Shown here: piece after piece, positions 54,164 to 64,000 of the stretch
Layout: each line of letters opens with the position of its first letter
Numbering within the stretch: position 1 is the stretch's first letter
The notes under the pieces: generated by a model
Database searches by the model: none
The model's input: only the letters and a program-made list of their open reading frames with translations
Told to the model about the DNA's origin: nothing
DNA from: Impatiens glandulifera
Taxonomy: Eukaryota > Streptophyta > Magnoliopsida > Ericales > Balsaminaceae
Assembly: GCF_907164915.1 (NCBI RefSeq)
Contig: NC_061865.1
Coordinates: forward strand, 56,564,587 to 56,628,586
Direction: 5' to 3'
Length of the DNA: 64,000 nucleotides
Position numbers and translations under genes: made by a program

Positions 54164-57100
54164 TCAGAATTCATCGTCATCATCCTCTTCTGCGATATGC
54201 TTGACAAGCTCTTGCTCCTGCTGATGCCTTTCTCTCCTCTTCTCCGCCCTTTCCTTCTCCTTATGAGAATTCGGGGGAGGAAACCTAAGAGCACGAACCG
54301 CCTCATTATGCATGTTAAGACAGAAAGCAATCCTCGAGTTAAAAGCAATTTGAGGCTCGTTTGTGGAGTAAATGTCAACAGTCTCTTTCGAAACCATCCA
54401 CCCTTTTCCATGATCAAGTGTGGCGTCTATAGCACCATCCCTTATTGCCTTGGCCACAATACTCTCTGCGTCTGCAACAGGATTATCAGACCCCAACCTC
54501 AGTTTCTTTGCCACGTCAACCAATGAGATTCGAGAATAAGATATGCTAATGTTCCTCAGTCCAGTCCTGATCACATTATGACGTAACCTCACAATTAGAT
54601 TGTGGGTTCCGTCAGAAGTGAATGTTCCTGAAAATTTCTCTGCAACTGACCGGAACTGTTCCAGATCACCTATTCGAACAGCCTGAGAAAGACATACAAC
54701 TTTAGAAAGAAAATTAAAAATTAAGTGAGCTTAAGAATTATCACATTTTAAAAACCGAGAGTAATTTCCTTGAGGAAGCAACACGGACTCCACTTCAATC
54801 AGGGTGTTAGTGAGAATCGAAAAATAAGAGAATTATCATATTTTGATCAAGTTGAATAATTCCTTATGATTCTGAGAACTAAGGGTGAACATTTCTTTTC
54901 AAATCAATTTAAGTGTACTTTCTGCATTTATGAAAGCACTAAGAAATTGGAAAGAGGTAGCACAAGAAATGTTTATTGTTCAAAGTGGAATCTAAAGCAA
55001 AGTAGCAATCTCGTTCCAAAAATAGTCATTACGTTGGCGGTTGGTTTTTAAAAAATGATGATGATTAAAGAATGAAGTAAAATATTTAGGCCTTGTTCAG
55101 ATTCGGGCTATTTAACTAACCTTGTTCATGTTGGGGTTATGAAAAAGTGGGTTATTTGGGGCTACAAGACTCGAGAGGGTATTAATATATAACGAAAAAT
55201 ATTTTTCTTTAAAAATAAATAAGGATATTTTGGTTATGATTTGAATGATGTGATTGGCGAGGATGGATGCAAAGACTATGGGTTATTTGAAGATTATTCA
55301 AATAACCCAATCAACAAGGCCCAAGTTGAATAGATGTACAAAGATTATAGGTGCTCCTAAGTAATGAAGTAATATCATTCCTTATGATTGTGAGAACTAG
55401 GGCACAAAACTTCTTCATATCTATATAAGTGTAACTTTGCATAATGAAATTTGAAAGGAAAGGAATTCAAGAGCTTTTTGGAGCAAGAATAGAAGCAACA
55501 AACTAAGAAATTTGGAAAGAAGTACAAGAAATGTGTTATTGTTTGTGGAATCTACAACAAAGTAGCAAGCTCGTTCAAAAATTAGTCATTATGCAATGAA
55601 TGGGGTATTGATCTGTAAGAAATGATGATGATTTGAAGAATGAAGTAAAGTTTTATTTTTCAAGTGTTTTAGAAACGTATAGTAGTGTCGATTTTAATAG
55701 AAGGAATTTTGTTTTCTCAAAAAAAAAAGTCTACTCACATTTGTAAGCTCAAAGTATGGCCTTAAAGCTTGTTCCATTCCTTTCTGCATAAAAACTGTTC
55801 TCTCAGGGATTTCTCCGAGAAGAAGACGAACTAACACAGCCCACTTATTGCATTGCACACGGAAACCTAGAGCTGCAATAGGGGCTTTTCGAGCAGCTTG
55901 AAGAAGGGATTCTTTTGCATCAGTGTACTCCAACTGGATTGTCCTAATCTTTCCAAGATAGAAAAGATAGCGACAAAACTGCAAACACAATTTATTTAGT
56001 ATTTTGGTCAGAAACATGAAATTTACCGCAAACTCCAAGTATTGCAAAAAAAATAAAAACTAGCCCTATCAATCTTTTCACCTGTAAAGTACAATGGTCC
56101 AATTCAAGGCTAGTGTAACATATCAGTATAGAGATCTAGGTTTTGTAGAAGAATTGTGGACAAAAAATGGCCTAAACCTCTATAGGTGATAATACAAATA
56201 TAACGTTATTTCATTCATTCCTCCAAATAATACATACTCTACCATTTACAAGCTGCTAACTCACTAACCTACTAACTTACTCTACTAATTGCCATATTAC
56301 ACCAATTACAGCTACACATTTCAAATTTTAATATTGGATTATGTTTTTGCATCATAAGGGTATCAATAACCAATTTATTTAATGAAAATGAATGAGCGAA
56401 AAAAAATGAAGAAAGCAAGAAGATGGGATATTGGTTTATTTGGATAAAATCTAAAAATACACGAACATTTTAAGAAATTTTCATCAGAACAAAACATTTA
56501 TTTAGGAACAAATAATACAGGTCAAACTTCTAAATGAGACACCTGTTAGATTAATTAAACATGTTTCAGAGTTACCTGTTGATTAGAATGAGCTTCAAAG
56601 CGGGGTGCCTTGGACCTGAGCTTTTCAGCTTGATCATATAGGTTATAGTGAAGGTAATTGCGAAGGAGGAGATTGAGAAGTGTTTCCTGAAAACATATAT
56701 ATTTTTTTTATATTAGCACATCAATCAACAGATCTGACACTTATAATATAAACTAAAGTAGTAGATAACAAACCTGACCCAACTCATCATGACGCAATGT
56801 GGCGATCCGATGCAATGCAAGAAGATTACTGTCAGGAAGAGAACTGTTATTAGCTAGGTATTTGACATGGTGCTAAGTACGAATGATGTATCTGGTGAAA
56901 TCTATTAGAGCCATAAAGTCTAATACAAGACTTGAGTGAGAACTAAATTGAGGACTTTAGAAACACAGGTCACATGAGAGATCAAGAGCTTGCTTGATGA
57001 AGTTTTTTATCTAATGATCCATTTTTTTTGAAAAAAAACACTTTGTTTGATGAAAAAAGTGGATTATTTTGGGTTAAATCACAAAAACATCCTGTGCATT

Positions 57101-58078
57101 TGATTGATGATGGATTTAATTCAAATAACCCTTCAAAAATTGTCTTAAGATAACTTCTATAGTAGCCTGCTATAAAACAAATGGCTTCTTAAAGCCTAAA
57201 TTTAATACACAATTCCTTTCCACCTACAGTGAATCTGAACACAAAAATTTTATGTAGTCCTTACCCACGAATTTCAGCCAGATCATTAGTAAGTTCATAG
57301 CTAAGAGAGTAGTAAAAGTAAAGTCTGGCAGCCAGAACATCCACAGTTCGCCTATTCAAATTCTTAAGACGGGCAATGCTCGCAGAAGAACACGTTTTAG
57401 CCTGACAATAACGATAAAAAATCACCATCATCTCCAAGAAAAACAATATTAGTAATCAGGATTCAGGACAAGACTAGAATACACAATATACCTCTTTGTA
57501 CTTTTTTTCATCAATTAAAAATATCAGCACAAGCAAGTAGCAATAAATCTCAAGCTCAGGTAAAGAGTGTCTTGCAGTAACTTGAGCTGCAGATGTTGCT
57601 GTATCAACTTCCATATCATTCACATCTTCCTACAAGCAACTTTTGAACATGAAAACCGGAAATGGTATACCATAATCAAAACCATCTAGATTTGCAACAA
57701 CAAGAACAAATTCGTGATTTACCTTAGGAAGATAAGAAGATAAGCGAGTGTGGACATCAGATCCAGACACAAGGGCAAAATTGAGGAACGCAGATAAAAC
57801 AGTAGCTTTCAGCTTCTTCCTCAATGTAATCGTCAGACGAACAGCACGAACAATCCGACGAACCTCTCTGGTATAAGCTCCGGTCTCGATTAGTGAAGCA
57901 ATCTCCTTCAAATCTGATATATGAAATCAATAATGAATTGGGGAAGAAGTATCAATAAGTGAAAATTGAAAAGAGAAAAGATTTGATTCTTACGCTGCAG
58001 AGTAGAAGGAGTGACGGATATAACAGAAAGAGATGCAGCAGCTGGTTGCTGCTCTTTCATCTCAACGTCTTGAGTCAT
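54164..58078 (-). CDS. RPN3: 26S proteasome regulatory subunit RPN3 (PSMD3 homologue), 491 aa
   Basis: Eight coding exons join in frame: 58078-57994, 57913-57723, 57629-57492, 57401-57265, 56828-56774, 56686-56576, 55978-55739 and 54682-54164 (1476 nt). Length matches plant RPN3 (about 490). The N-terminus is [23 protein letters not shown]-like helices span about 50-300 ([40 protein letters not shown]). A PCI domain follows ([52 protein letters not shown]). The tail has the expected basic-then-acidic ending ([28 protein letters not shown]). RPN3 is a lid subunit of the 19S particle and is essential in known eukaryotes. Introns 4, 6 and 7 hold repeat-derived DNA. Confidence 0.97.
55089..55322. 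mobile_element. 234-bp MITE in RPN3 intron 7
   Basis: Ends GGCCTTGTTCAG and, inverted, GGCCTTGTTGA. This terminus is reminiscent of Tourist/PIF-Harbinger MITEs, but I see no clean TTA/TAA duplication on the right. Near its right end is a perfect 12-bp stem (GGGTTATTTGAA 55280-55291; TTCAAATAACCC 55297-55308). It lies within the intron at 54683-55738. Confidence 0.65.
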
Positions 58079-58084
58079 CTTCGA

Positions 58085-59610
58085 GAAATCTTAGTGCGAT
58101 GGAGGAGGAATTGAAGATCTGTTATCAAATAAGCAAAGTTATGAGAAAGAATTTCAACATTTGGGATTGATTTGAGATGAAGTGTTAGACAAGTTAGGGC
58201 AGAAAAAGAAATCTGACAGTCTCTTCTTACAGGCGACGGTGAGAGAGATGAACTAATTTACCTTTTCAAATAAATCAAGTTTATAAAAGAATCAAATTAA
58301 TTTTATTTTTTGTTTATAATTTAATTAATATAATAATAGACAAGATGCATAAATCCAATTAAACAAGATTTTGATGAATTTGGGTTTGGAAAATTAATTA
58401 TAAATTTATTTTCAAATATATTAATTTATAAGATATTGTTATGATTTATTAATTATATAATTTTTTATTATTAAAAATCATCCATGGATAATAAAAAGTA
58501 ATGAAATTAATTTAAACACAAAACAAATTAGATAAACAAAAAAATATGACTTTCTAAATAGTAAAATCAATTTTAATATTTAATTATTTTAATTTAAATA
58601 TTATGTTTGAAAAAAAATATAATAAAAATAATTTAAATATATATTATTAAGATATTTATGACAAGTGTTAGGATAATTTCTTAAATTCAAACAAAATAAA
58701 ATATGTTAATATTTTAATTTTCTAATTATGTTAATTTATTAAATTTTAAAAATAAATATGGGTTTGTCATTTTAATTTCTAAATTTTAAAAAATAATTAT
58801 CACTTTAATATGTTAATTGTGATATAAATAATAAAATAATAAAATACTTTTGTCTAAAAAACATAGAAAAAATAAATATTTAAAATTAAAATTCCGAATT
58901 AAAATAATAAAATTGAGAATTATAAAAATACATTAATTTTAATTCCATTAAAATTTTAATTCTAAATTTTGAATATCCACATTCCCAATTTCAATAATTA
59001 TAACATAAAGAGAAATGGAGATGCAATGTTAAAACTTATTATTATGTTGTACTCACTTTCAATAATAGTATTTAAACTTGACAACATAAATATGTAATTG
59101 ATAAAATAAAAAAACACATAATTAAAATAAGAAAATACTTGAGAAATTGAGTTGCGAGTATTTTATCATGAAAAATTAATTTCAAGGAGAAATAGATTCA
59201 ACCAGCTTTACTAGATTTTTTTGAATTTTTTTTATTAAGAAATCAACTATCTCATTTTATTTATTTCAATCACTCAATTTATAAAATATTTAGCCTATTT
59301 TTTGAAAATTCAATAGATCCACTCCCCAATTCAAACCAGCCAGAGGAAGAGATGAGGATTTGAATAAATCAAATATTGTTCTTGAAGACTCATAGCCTAG
59401 GTCAAGAAAAGAAGCATAAAATAGGATCATTTTTATTTATGCGTCTTCAAATTTCATGTCATCTGAATCTAACATGTTATACATTAATAACAATAAAACC
59501 TACGACAACAGAAATACCATAAACTGTCTTGTCGATCTACACGATATACAAGATCCTACTAGCCCTTAAATAAATAAATAAGAAAACCGAACAGGTTGTT
59601 TTAGATATGA
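58085..59610. other. RPN3 upstream region and AT-rich intergenic DNA
   Basis: About 58080-58250 is probable RPN3 5' UTR/promoter, less AT-rich. From 58.26 to 59.35 kb it is AT-rich with nothing recognisable; the last ~250 bp is probable 3' UTR of the DP gene. Confidence 0.45.
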
Positions 59611-59615
59611 AAAGC

Positions 59616-62600
59616 CTAATGTTCAATCTTAACTCGTGCTTTCAAGATTCCTGGAAGAGGAGGCGAACTGTGTTGTTGTCTCTGAATGTTTTGTCTTGAT
59701 GATTGCGAGATTTGGGCTTCTTGATACATACTTGATCCTCCTTCGCCTATATCGGTTGAGATATTGTTGGTCAAAGGCAATGATTCGTCGCCTTGTGATC
59801 TTCTACCGAACTTCATTGCCTTCATGACGTAGTTGTCGTCGTGCAGCTGGAAAGGAGTGCTGGATTTTGGAATGGTGAAATGATGATTAGAAGATGAAAT
59901 CAATAATGTGCTATTCAGCTTATTAGCAGTTGTTTAACGAACAAGCTGTTGCGAATAAGCTTTTTTAATCAAACAAACCTCAACAATTTTGACAAATAAA
60001 CTGAAAAAACAAAACTCTAAATAAGCTATAAGAGCATATGCGTATCAAACAGGTGTACGTTCAAAGCGATTAACGAATAAATTGGAACAAATAAGTTGAA
60101 ATAAAACTATCCCAAACAAACACAATTTATGAACTCATCTAGAAAATGCTTATTGTTGTTTGTTGTAGACTGTTTATGAAGGGTTATTTGAATTTTAAAA
60201 TAACTTCCTAGCCCTAAAATACACAAATTTTAATTTTTATAAACATTTTTTGAAATATAGTACACAAAATATTTTAGTCATTTAATCCCAAATAATCCAC
60301 TTTTTTATCGGACTATTTGTTTTTTGAAAAAAAAAGACCCACATCAAACAAGCTCTAGAACAAAAACTGGAATGAAAAAATAGCAACCTGTTGAAGTCAA
60401 AATGCACCAGCTGCATATCTTCAGATATCTCTACCTCGACAGTTGCATGGGGACGCGTCTACAATTCAAGTGGAAAAAGAAACGTTACGTTGCAGATGTA
60501 ATCACATGATATTATTTATTACAAAATACTTTTGTCTTTCAAAAAGTGTCCCCAATTTGCAAATTGAAACAGAGAAATGAAAAGACAGGTAAGGAAAATA
60601 TGAAACGATATGGGGTAAGAAATAAAAAACTACAATAAAACAGATAATTTCTAAGGATGGAGATTATGAATAGCATCAACAAAAAAAGCGATAACCACTA
60701 CTGTGATATCCAATGACATAATACACTCCAACTGCACATTGTAATAAAAATGAGGATTAGATCTTGCTCAGATGTTATACACGACACATAATTAGCAATG
60801 TAGCTGATTAAGCTAGATTTTATACTTTGTTTCAATGTATAAAATTTATGATATATATTTTTTCTTTTGAAAATGAGAACTGAGCATGTTCAATAAATCA
60901 ATTTGGCTATTAATACAAGGGTTTTCCTTTTCGCAAAAAAATGTGATAGCCACCACAGTATATTCAATGACGTAAATCACTTCACAATCATCAAGATGAA
61001 ACATAACACATATCATATCCGGCTTGAACATGAAAGGTCATCTCAATCAGTCTATTTTCACCATGTCATCTCCGAACCCTAAAAAATCCTTGTACTCAAA
61101 ACTTTTATTCTCCTTTTTATCGTTGTTTACTTAATAATCTTGTATCAGGGATCCTTTTGTATGAAGAAACAAGAGAATATGGCTCTTATACCAATATAAC
61201 AGATCTAGGTTTATAAAGAATAATATGAAGAAACAAGAGAATATAGATCTGATACCAATGTAACAGATCTAGGGTTTATAAAAGAAATTGTACGAGAAAC
61301 AAGAGAATATAGATGAGAATTGAATATCCTAAGCCAGAGATGAGAAACAGTCTGTTGTCTTTCAACATTAAACATCTGATATCATAAACCCCAACTATTT
61401 CTCTACTTATAATAAAGCTATAATAAACCAGCTAAGCCTAACCCATTACATCAAGCCTATACACCTCTGTATCCGATACACCCTTTCGCAATCCTCACTT
61501 TCGCATTTTGTATTTAGCTTGTAATAACAAGAAGTTAAAATGGAAAAGGAACCATCTATCATCCATCGTCTATATATCTGTCTCATTTTCTTCTCTTGTA
61601 TCGTAAATATGACAGCTAGTGCTTCTTCCCGTACAATCAATTGAATATTATGGTCTCACAATTTCCACCACTTACATAAAATGACGGGCAAACCTCAAGT
61701 GACAAACGAAACAATAGATGATCTTCTTTTGACTCACATATTTTTTTCTCCAGAATTATGTTCCATTAATTCCTTCTTAAAAGGGATTATCAAAATGACA
61801 CAATTACAAACGAAAACAATATAGTACACAGCTTGTATAAAAGCATTCTGGTTTAAATACCACAATTACGCCTTATTCCCCAACTAATTCTCTCAATAAA
61901 AGTACAATTTTTAAGGCAGAGAGAAGTAATTTTTTTGAGGAAGACAAATCTTTATATTATATAAACAAGGAAAACGAAAGAACAAAATATGTCAAAGCAT
62001 GATTTTACCTGCACGAGTATAAAAGGCAAAGCCACGCCTCCACTAGGAGGGTCACCCGAGCCATATAACTGTTCATTTTGTTTTATAAGATTCTGAAGAC
62101 CTATATACTGTAAATAGGAGATATATGAGGTCAGCAATGAACAGTAAATGTTCTTCAGTCAACCCCAAAAAACAGCAATCCTTACTTGGTCCTCCAGCTC
62201 TTGCAAATAAGCTGTTTTTTTCTCGATCCTGCTCCCCAGCCCAAGACGCTCTCCCTGTTGTTAGAACACTTGCAAACTCAGCTAACAATTACAATAGAAA
62301 GCATTTGCAAATGAGGTTTCTACACCATCCAACCATATGTTAACATAATTTAATGAAAAATAATAATGATATCAGTCTCAAACCTTTAGCTCTTCAATGT
62401 CATTCAGGCTAGTCCTAGGAAGACCTTTCCATTGAATTTCTTTTTTGTCCTTGGAAATTATATCCATTGCCATGAGTACATTGAGTGCATCATATACCCT
62501 TCGCCTTATGTTCTTTTCATCATATTGCTGCTGTTTGAAGGGATATATACCAAAGAATAATCAGGTCTTCAAAATAAGGTCATCATGTTAATGTCTTTTG

Positions 62601-64000
62601 TTTAGAAAGTGATAGACCTGGTCTGGAGATGCCATGCTATAACCAGGTTCAGCAAATTCAGTCACAAGTTCATCAGCAACCTGAAAATGATGAAAAACTA
62701 ATGAAATTAAACAATAATATACGGCAAAGCACATCTACATTCATATCCAGAAACACCTAGTTTCATCGAAATTTCTCGTGTGGATCCGAATGGGAGATCC
62801 TGTTTGGAAACATGGTGTATCTGAATTTAGTCACACCCAGATTCATATCCAGAAACATCTAGAAAAAGTATCGACGATACAATTGCTCCTTTGGGCGGAG
62901 GCAGAGTTCGATTGGGCTGCATAAGGGCTCAAAAGAATCGTCCAAAAGTGATCTACAACTATCCAAATTGCATGGTTGAATCATTGATGAGAGACACTTA
63001 AAAACGGCGTGATTGCAGTGTATCCCAAACAGCCACACCTTTTATATTAATCATGTGTATATATGTATGCTGGAATACATTTGTGGTTTCTCATCTGAAT
63101 CCAGATTCAGATCCATATACAAAAGTGTTTAAAATAATCTCATTGTAAAATTAGAAATAACAAGCCATGAAACATATGGAAATGTCCAACCTCATTGTAT
63201 GTGGTTCTTCCCTTGCTTTCAACTTTCTCACACACTACACAAAGCAAAACAAAAACAAATATGCAAATTGAATCATTAACACTAACCAGACTTATTGATA
63301 ACAGTCACAGCTGAAAAGTGTACTACAAATATTATCCTGAAAATATTAGCATTGTATGTAGGGATGTAGACCCGGGCATCGAAAAAAGGCACATTACCTT
63401 TCATACTGAACTGGCGTAGACCTCTGCCACTTTTATCTCCTCCAGTCGCTCTTTGACCCCTCTTCTTCTTCCTGCTACTGTGCAATGCCAAAATTAGCTT
63501 CACCCAAAGCAATAGATGGTGACAAGAATGAAGGAGACCTCATGTTGATAAAACACCAAAGTATGATTCAACAAAAACAAGCTTCATTCTAGTAACAGAC
63601 TCTAACCAATTGAAAGAATCTTCTCATCAATCCAGAGATCCTTTGGATTCCATTACAAATGAGGATTTGGAATATGAGATATTCAACAGCTAAATGAAAG
63701 ATCAATTCATTGGGAGCTTCACAACAACAATGAAAATGGCATGGCCATACAATTTGGAAATGGGTAATCATAAATTCAAGCAAAACCATCAATACTAGTT
63801 TCAGCATCAAAATAATGCATCAGAATCATAGTAATCATGAATCTAAATACTCCATAGCTTTTAATTAAGAAGACAATCAAAACACAAGTATACAAGTTTT
63901 TCTGCAATTACCCTTAAAGAAACAATGAATACTAATGAAAACAGTCTCACCCTATAGCTCCTAGAGATCCAGCATCGTCATCTTGTATATCAAGATGGCT
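59616..64000 (-). CDS. DP: DP transcription factor (E2F dimerisation partner), 5' end outside window
   Basis: Nine exons are visible: from the window edge to 63951, 63477-63398, 63234-63191, 62680-62618, 62530-62384, 62254-62186, 62107-62009, 60458-60388 and 59859-59616. They join in frame (about 288 residues seen). The first visible words are [16 protein letters not shown], then [20 protein letters not shown]. The winged-helix DNA-binding domain follows with [20 protein letters not shown]. The coiled-coil dimerisation stretch is [40 protein letters not shown]. Then come [20 protein letters not shown] and [20 protein letters not shown]. The C-terminus is a plant-variable Q/S-rich tail ending [17 protein letters not shown] pairs with E2F to control S-phase genes; it resembles Arabidopsis DPB more than other members I recall. 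The first exon(s) lie beyond 64000. Confidence 0.95.
59925..60360. repeat. MITE-like sequences in the last DP intron
   Basis: About 59931-60122 begins GTTTAACGAACAAGCTGTTG and ends CCCAAACAAACAC, with many AATAAGCT/AATAAGTT words, as in hAT-type MITE relics. Directly after, about 60175-60355 carries AGGGTTATTTGAATTTTAAAATAAC and ACATCAAACAAGCTC. Inverted, these resemble the unit at about 56985-57140 in RPN3 intron 4 (GCTTGATGAAG..TCAAATAACCCTTC). Confidence 0.5.
61155..61315 (-). repeat. Three-copy ~65-70 bp repeat with LTR-end/primer-site wording, DP intron
   Basis: GAAGAAACAAGAGAATAT(A/G)G, followed by a TACCAATRTAACAGATCTAG(G) segment and GTTTATAAA, is repeated from about 61162, 61214 and 61291 (the third without the middle segment). 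On the minus strand the middle reads CTAGATCTGTTACATTGGTATCAGATC. That joins an LTR-like end (TGTTACA) to a near-consensus tRNA-Met primer site (TGGTATCAGA), so a retroelement origin is likely. A relative lies at about 56110-56160 in RPN3 intron 6. Confidence 0.6.

Noticed and set aside
62073..62343. Minus and plus ORFs around the DP coiled-coil exon
   Set aside because: They read through splice sites of the DP gene; the spliced frame matches the family and these do not.
1..64000. An entirely new multi-gene system
   Set aside because: The genes are unrelated, individually recognisable plant genes with no co-directional cluster or shared pathway; the unusual content is mobile and repetitive DNA.

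Overview
The window is nuclear DNA from a dicot flowering plant. It is AT-rich, with GT-AG introns, plant-only gene families (PLS- and P-class PPR proteins, a pollen receptor-like kinase, a CW+MBD protein, a Raf-like kinase, a DP cell-cycle factor), a cytosolic-type tRNA-Phe, and plant mobile DNA (Mutator-like, TRIM, MITE and SINE-like elements). I could not name the species from sequence alone.

Layout. 1-7.6 kb: gene-poor DNA with a possible degraded ORF, a TRIM mini-retroelement (1471 to about 1960), long TA and TAA microsatellites and repeat-derived DNA. 7.6-8.4 kb: three-exon gene of unknown function (minus). 8.9-9.7 kb: GATCC-rich repeat. 10.25-12.66 kb: intronless E-class PPR gene (minus). 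12.738-16.510 kb: complete Pack-MULE-like transposon with long TIRs, a perfect 9-bp target-site duplication, subterminal repeat arrays and captured pieces of a MOS1-like gene and an AAA-ATPase gene. 17.8-20.4 kb: probable second element of the same style, enclosing a PPR fragment and a tRNA-Phe gene. 20.4-25.2 kb: dispersed repeats, including a 376-bp MITE with similar ends. 25.2-28.2 kb: MBD2-like gene (plus). 29.2-33.4 kb: four-exon pollen receptor-like kinase (minus). 33.5-39.1 kb: AT-rich DNA with a Copia-type LTR fragment and an array of roughly 200-300 bp units. 39.1-43.4 kb: Raf-like kinase (plus) whose 5'-UTR intron is largely a 13-copy minisatellite. 45.2-45.6 kb: organelle-type ribosomal protein uS17 (plus). 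48.1-49.8 and 51.0-52.3 kb: two further PPR genes (minus). 52.8-53.2 kb: second copy of the TRIM family, inverted. 54.2-58.1 kb: 26S proteasome subunit RPN3, eight coding exons (minus). 59.6 kb to the right edge: DP subunit of E2F/DP (minus), whose 5' end lies beyond the window.

The genes do not form a pathway; this is ordinary eukaryotic gene order. The notable biology is the mobile DNA: a well-bounded gene-capturing MULE inserted 76 bp upstream of a PPR start codon, a related family nearby, two TRIM copies, and minisatellites in or next to genes. Exon joins were worked out by hand from splice sites and reading phase; every multi-exon model given here closes in frame.
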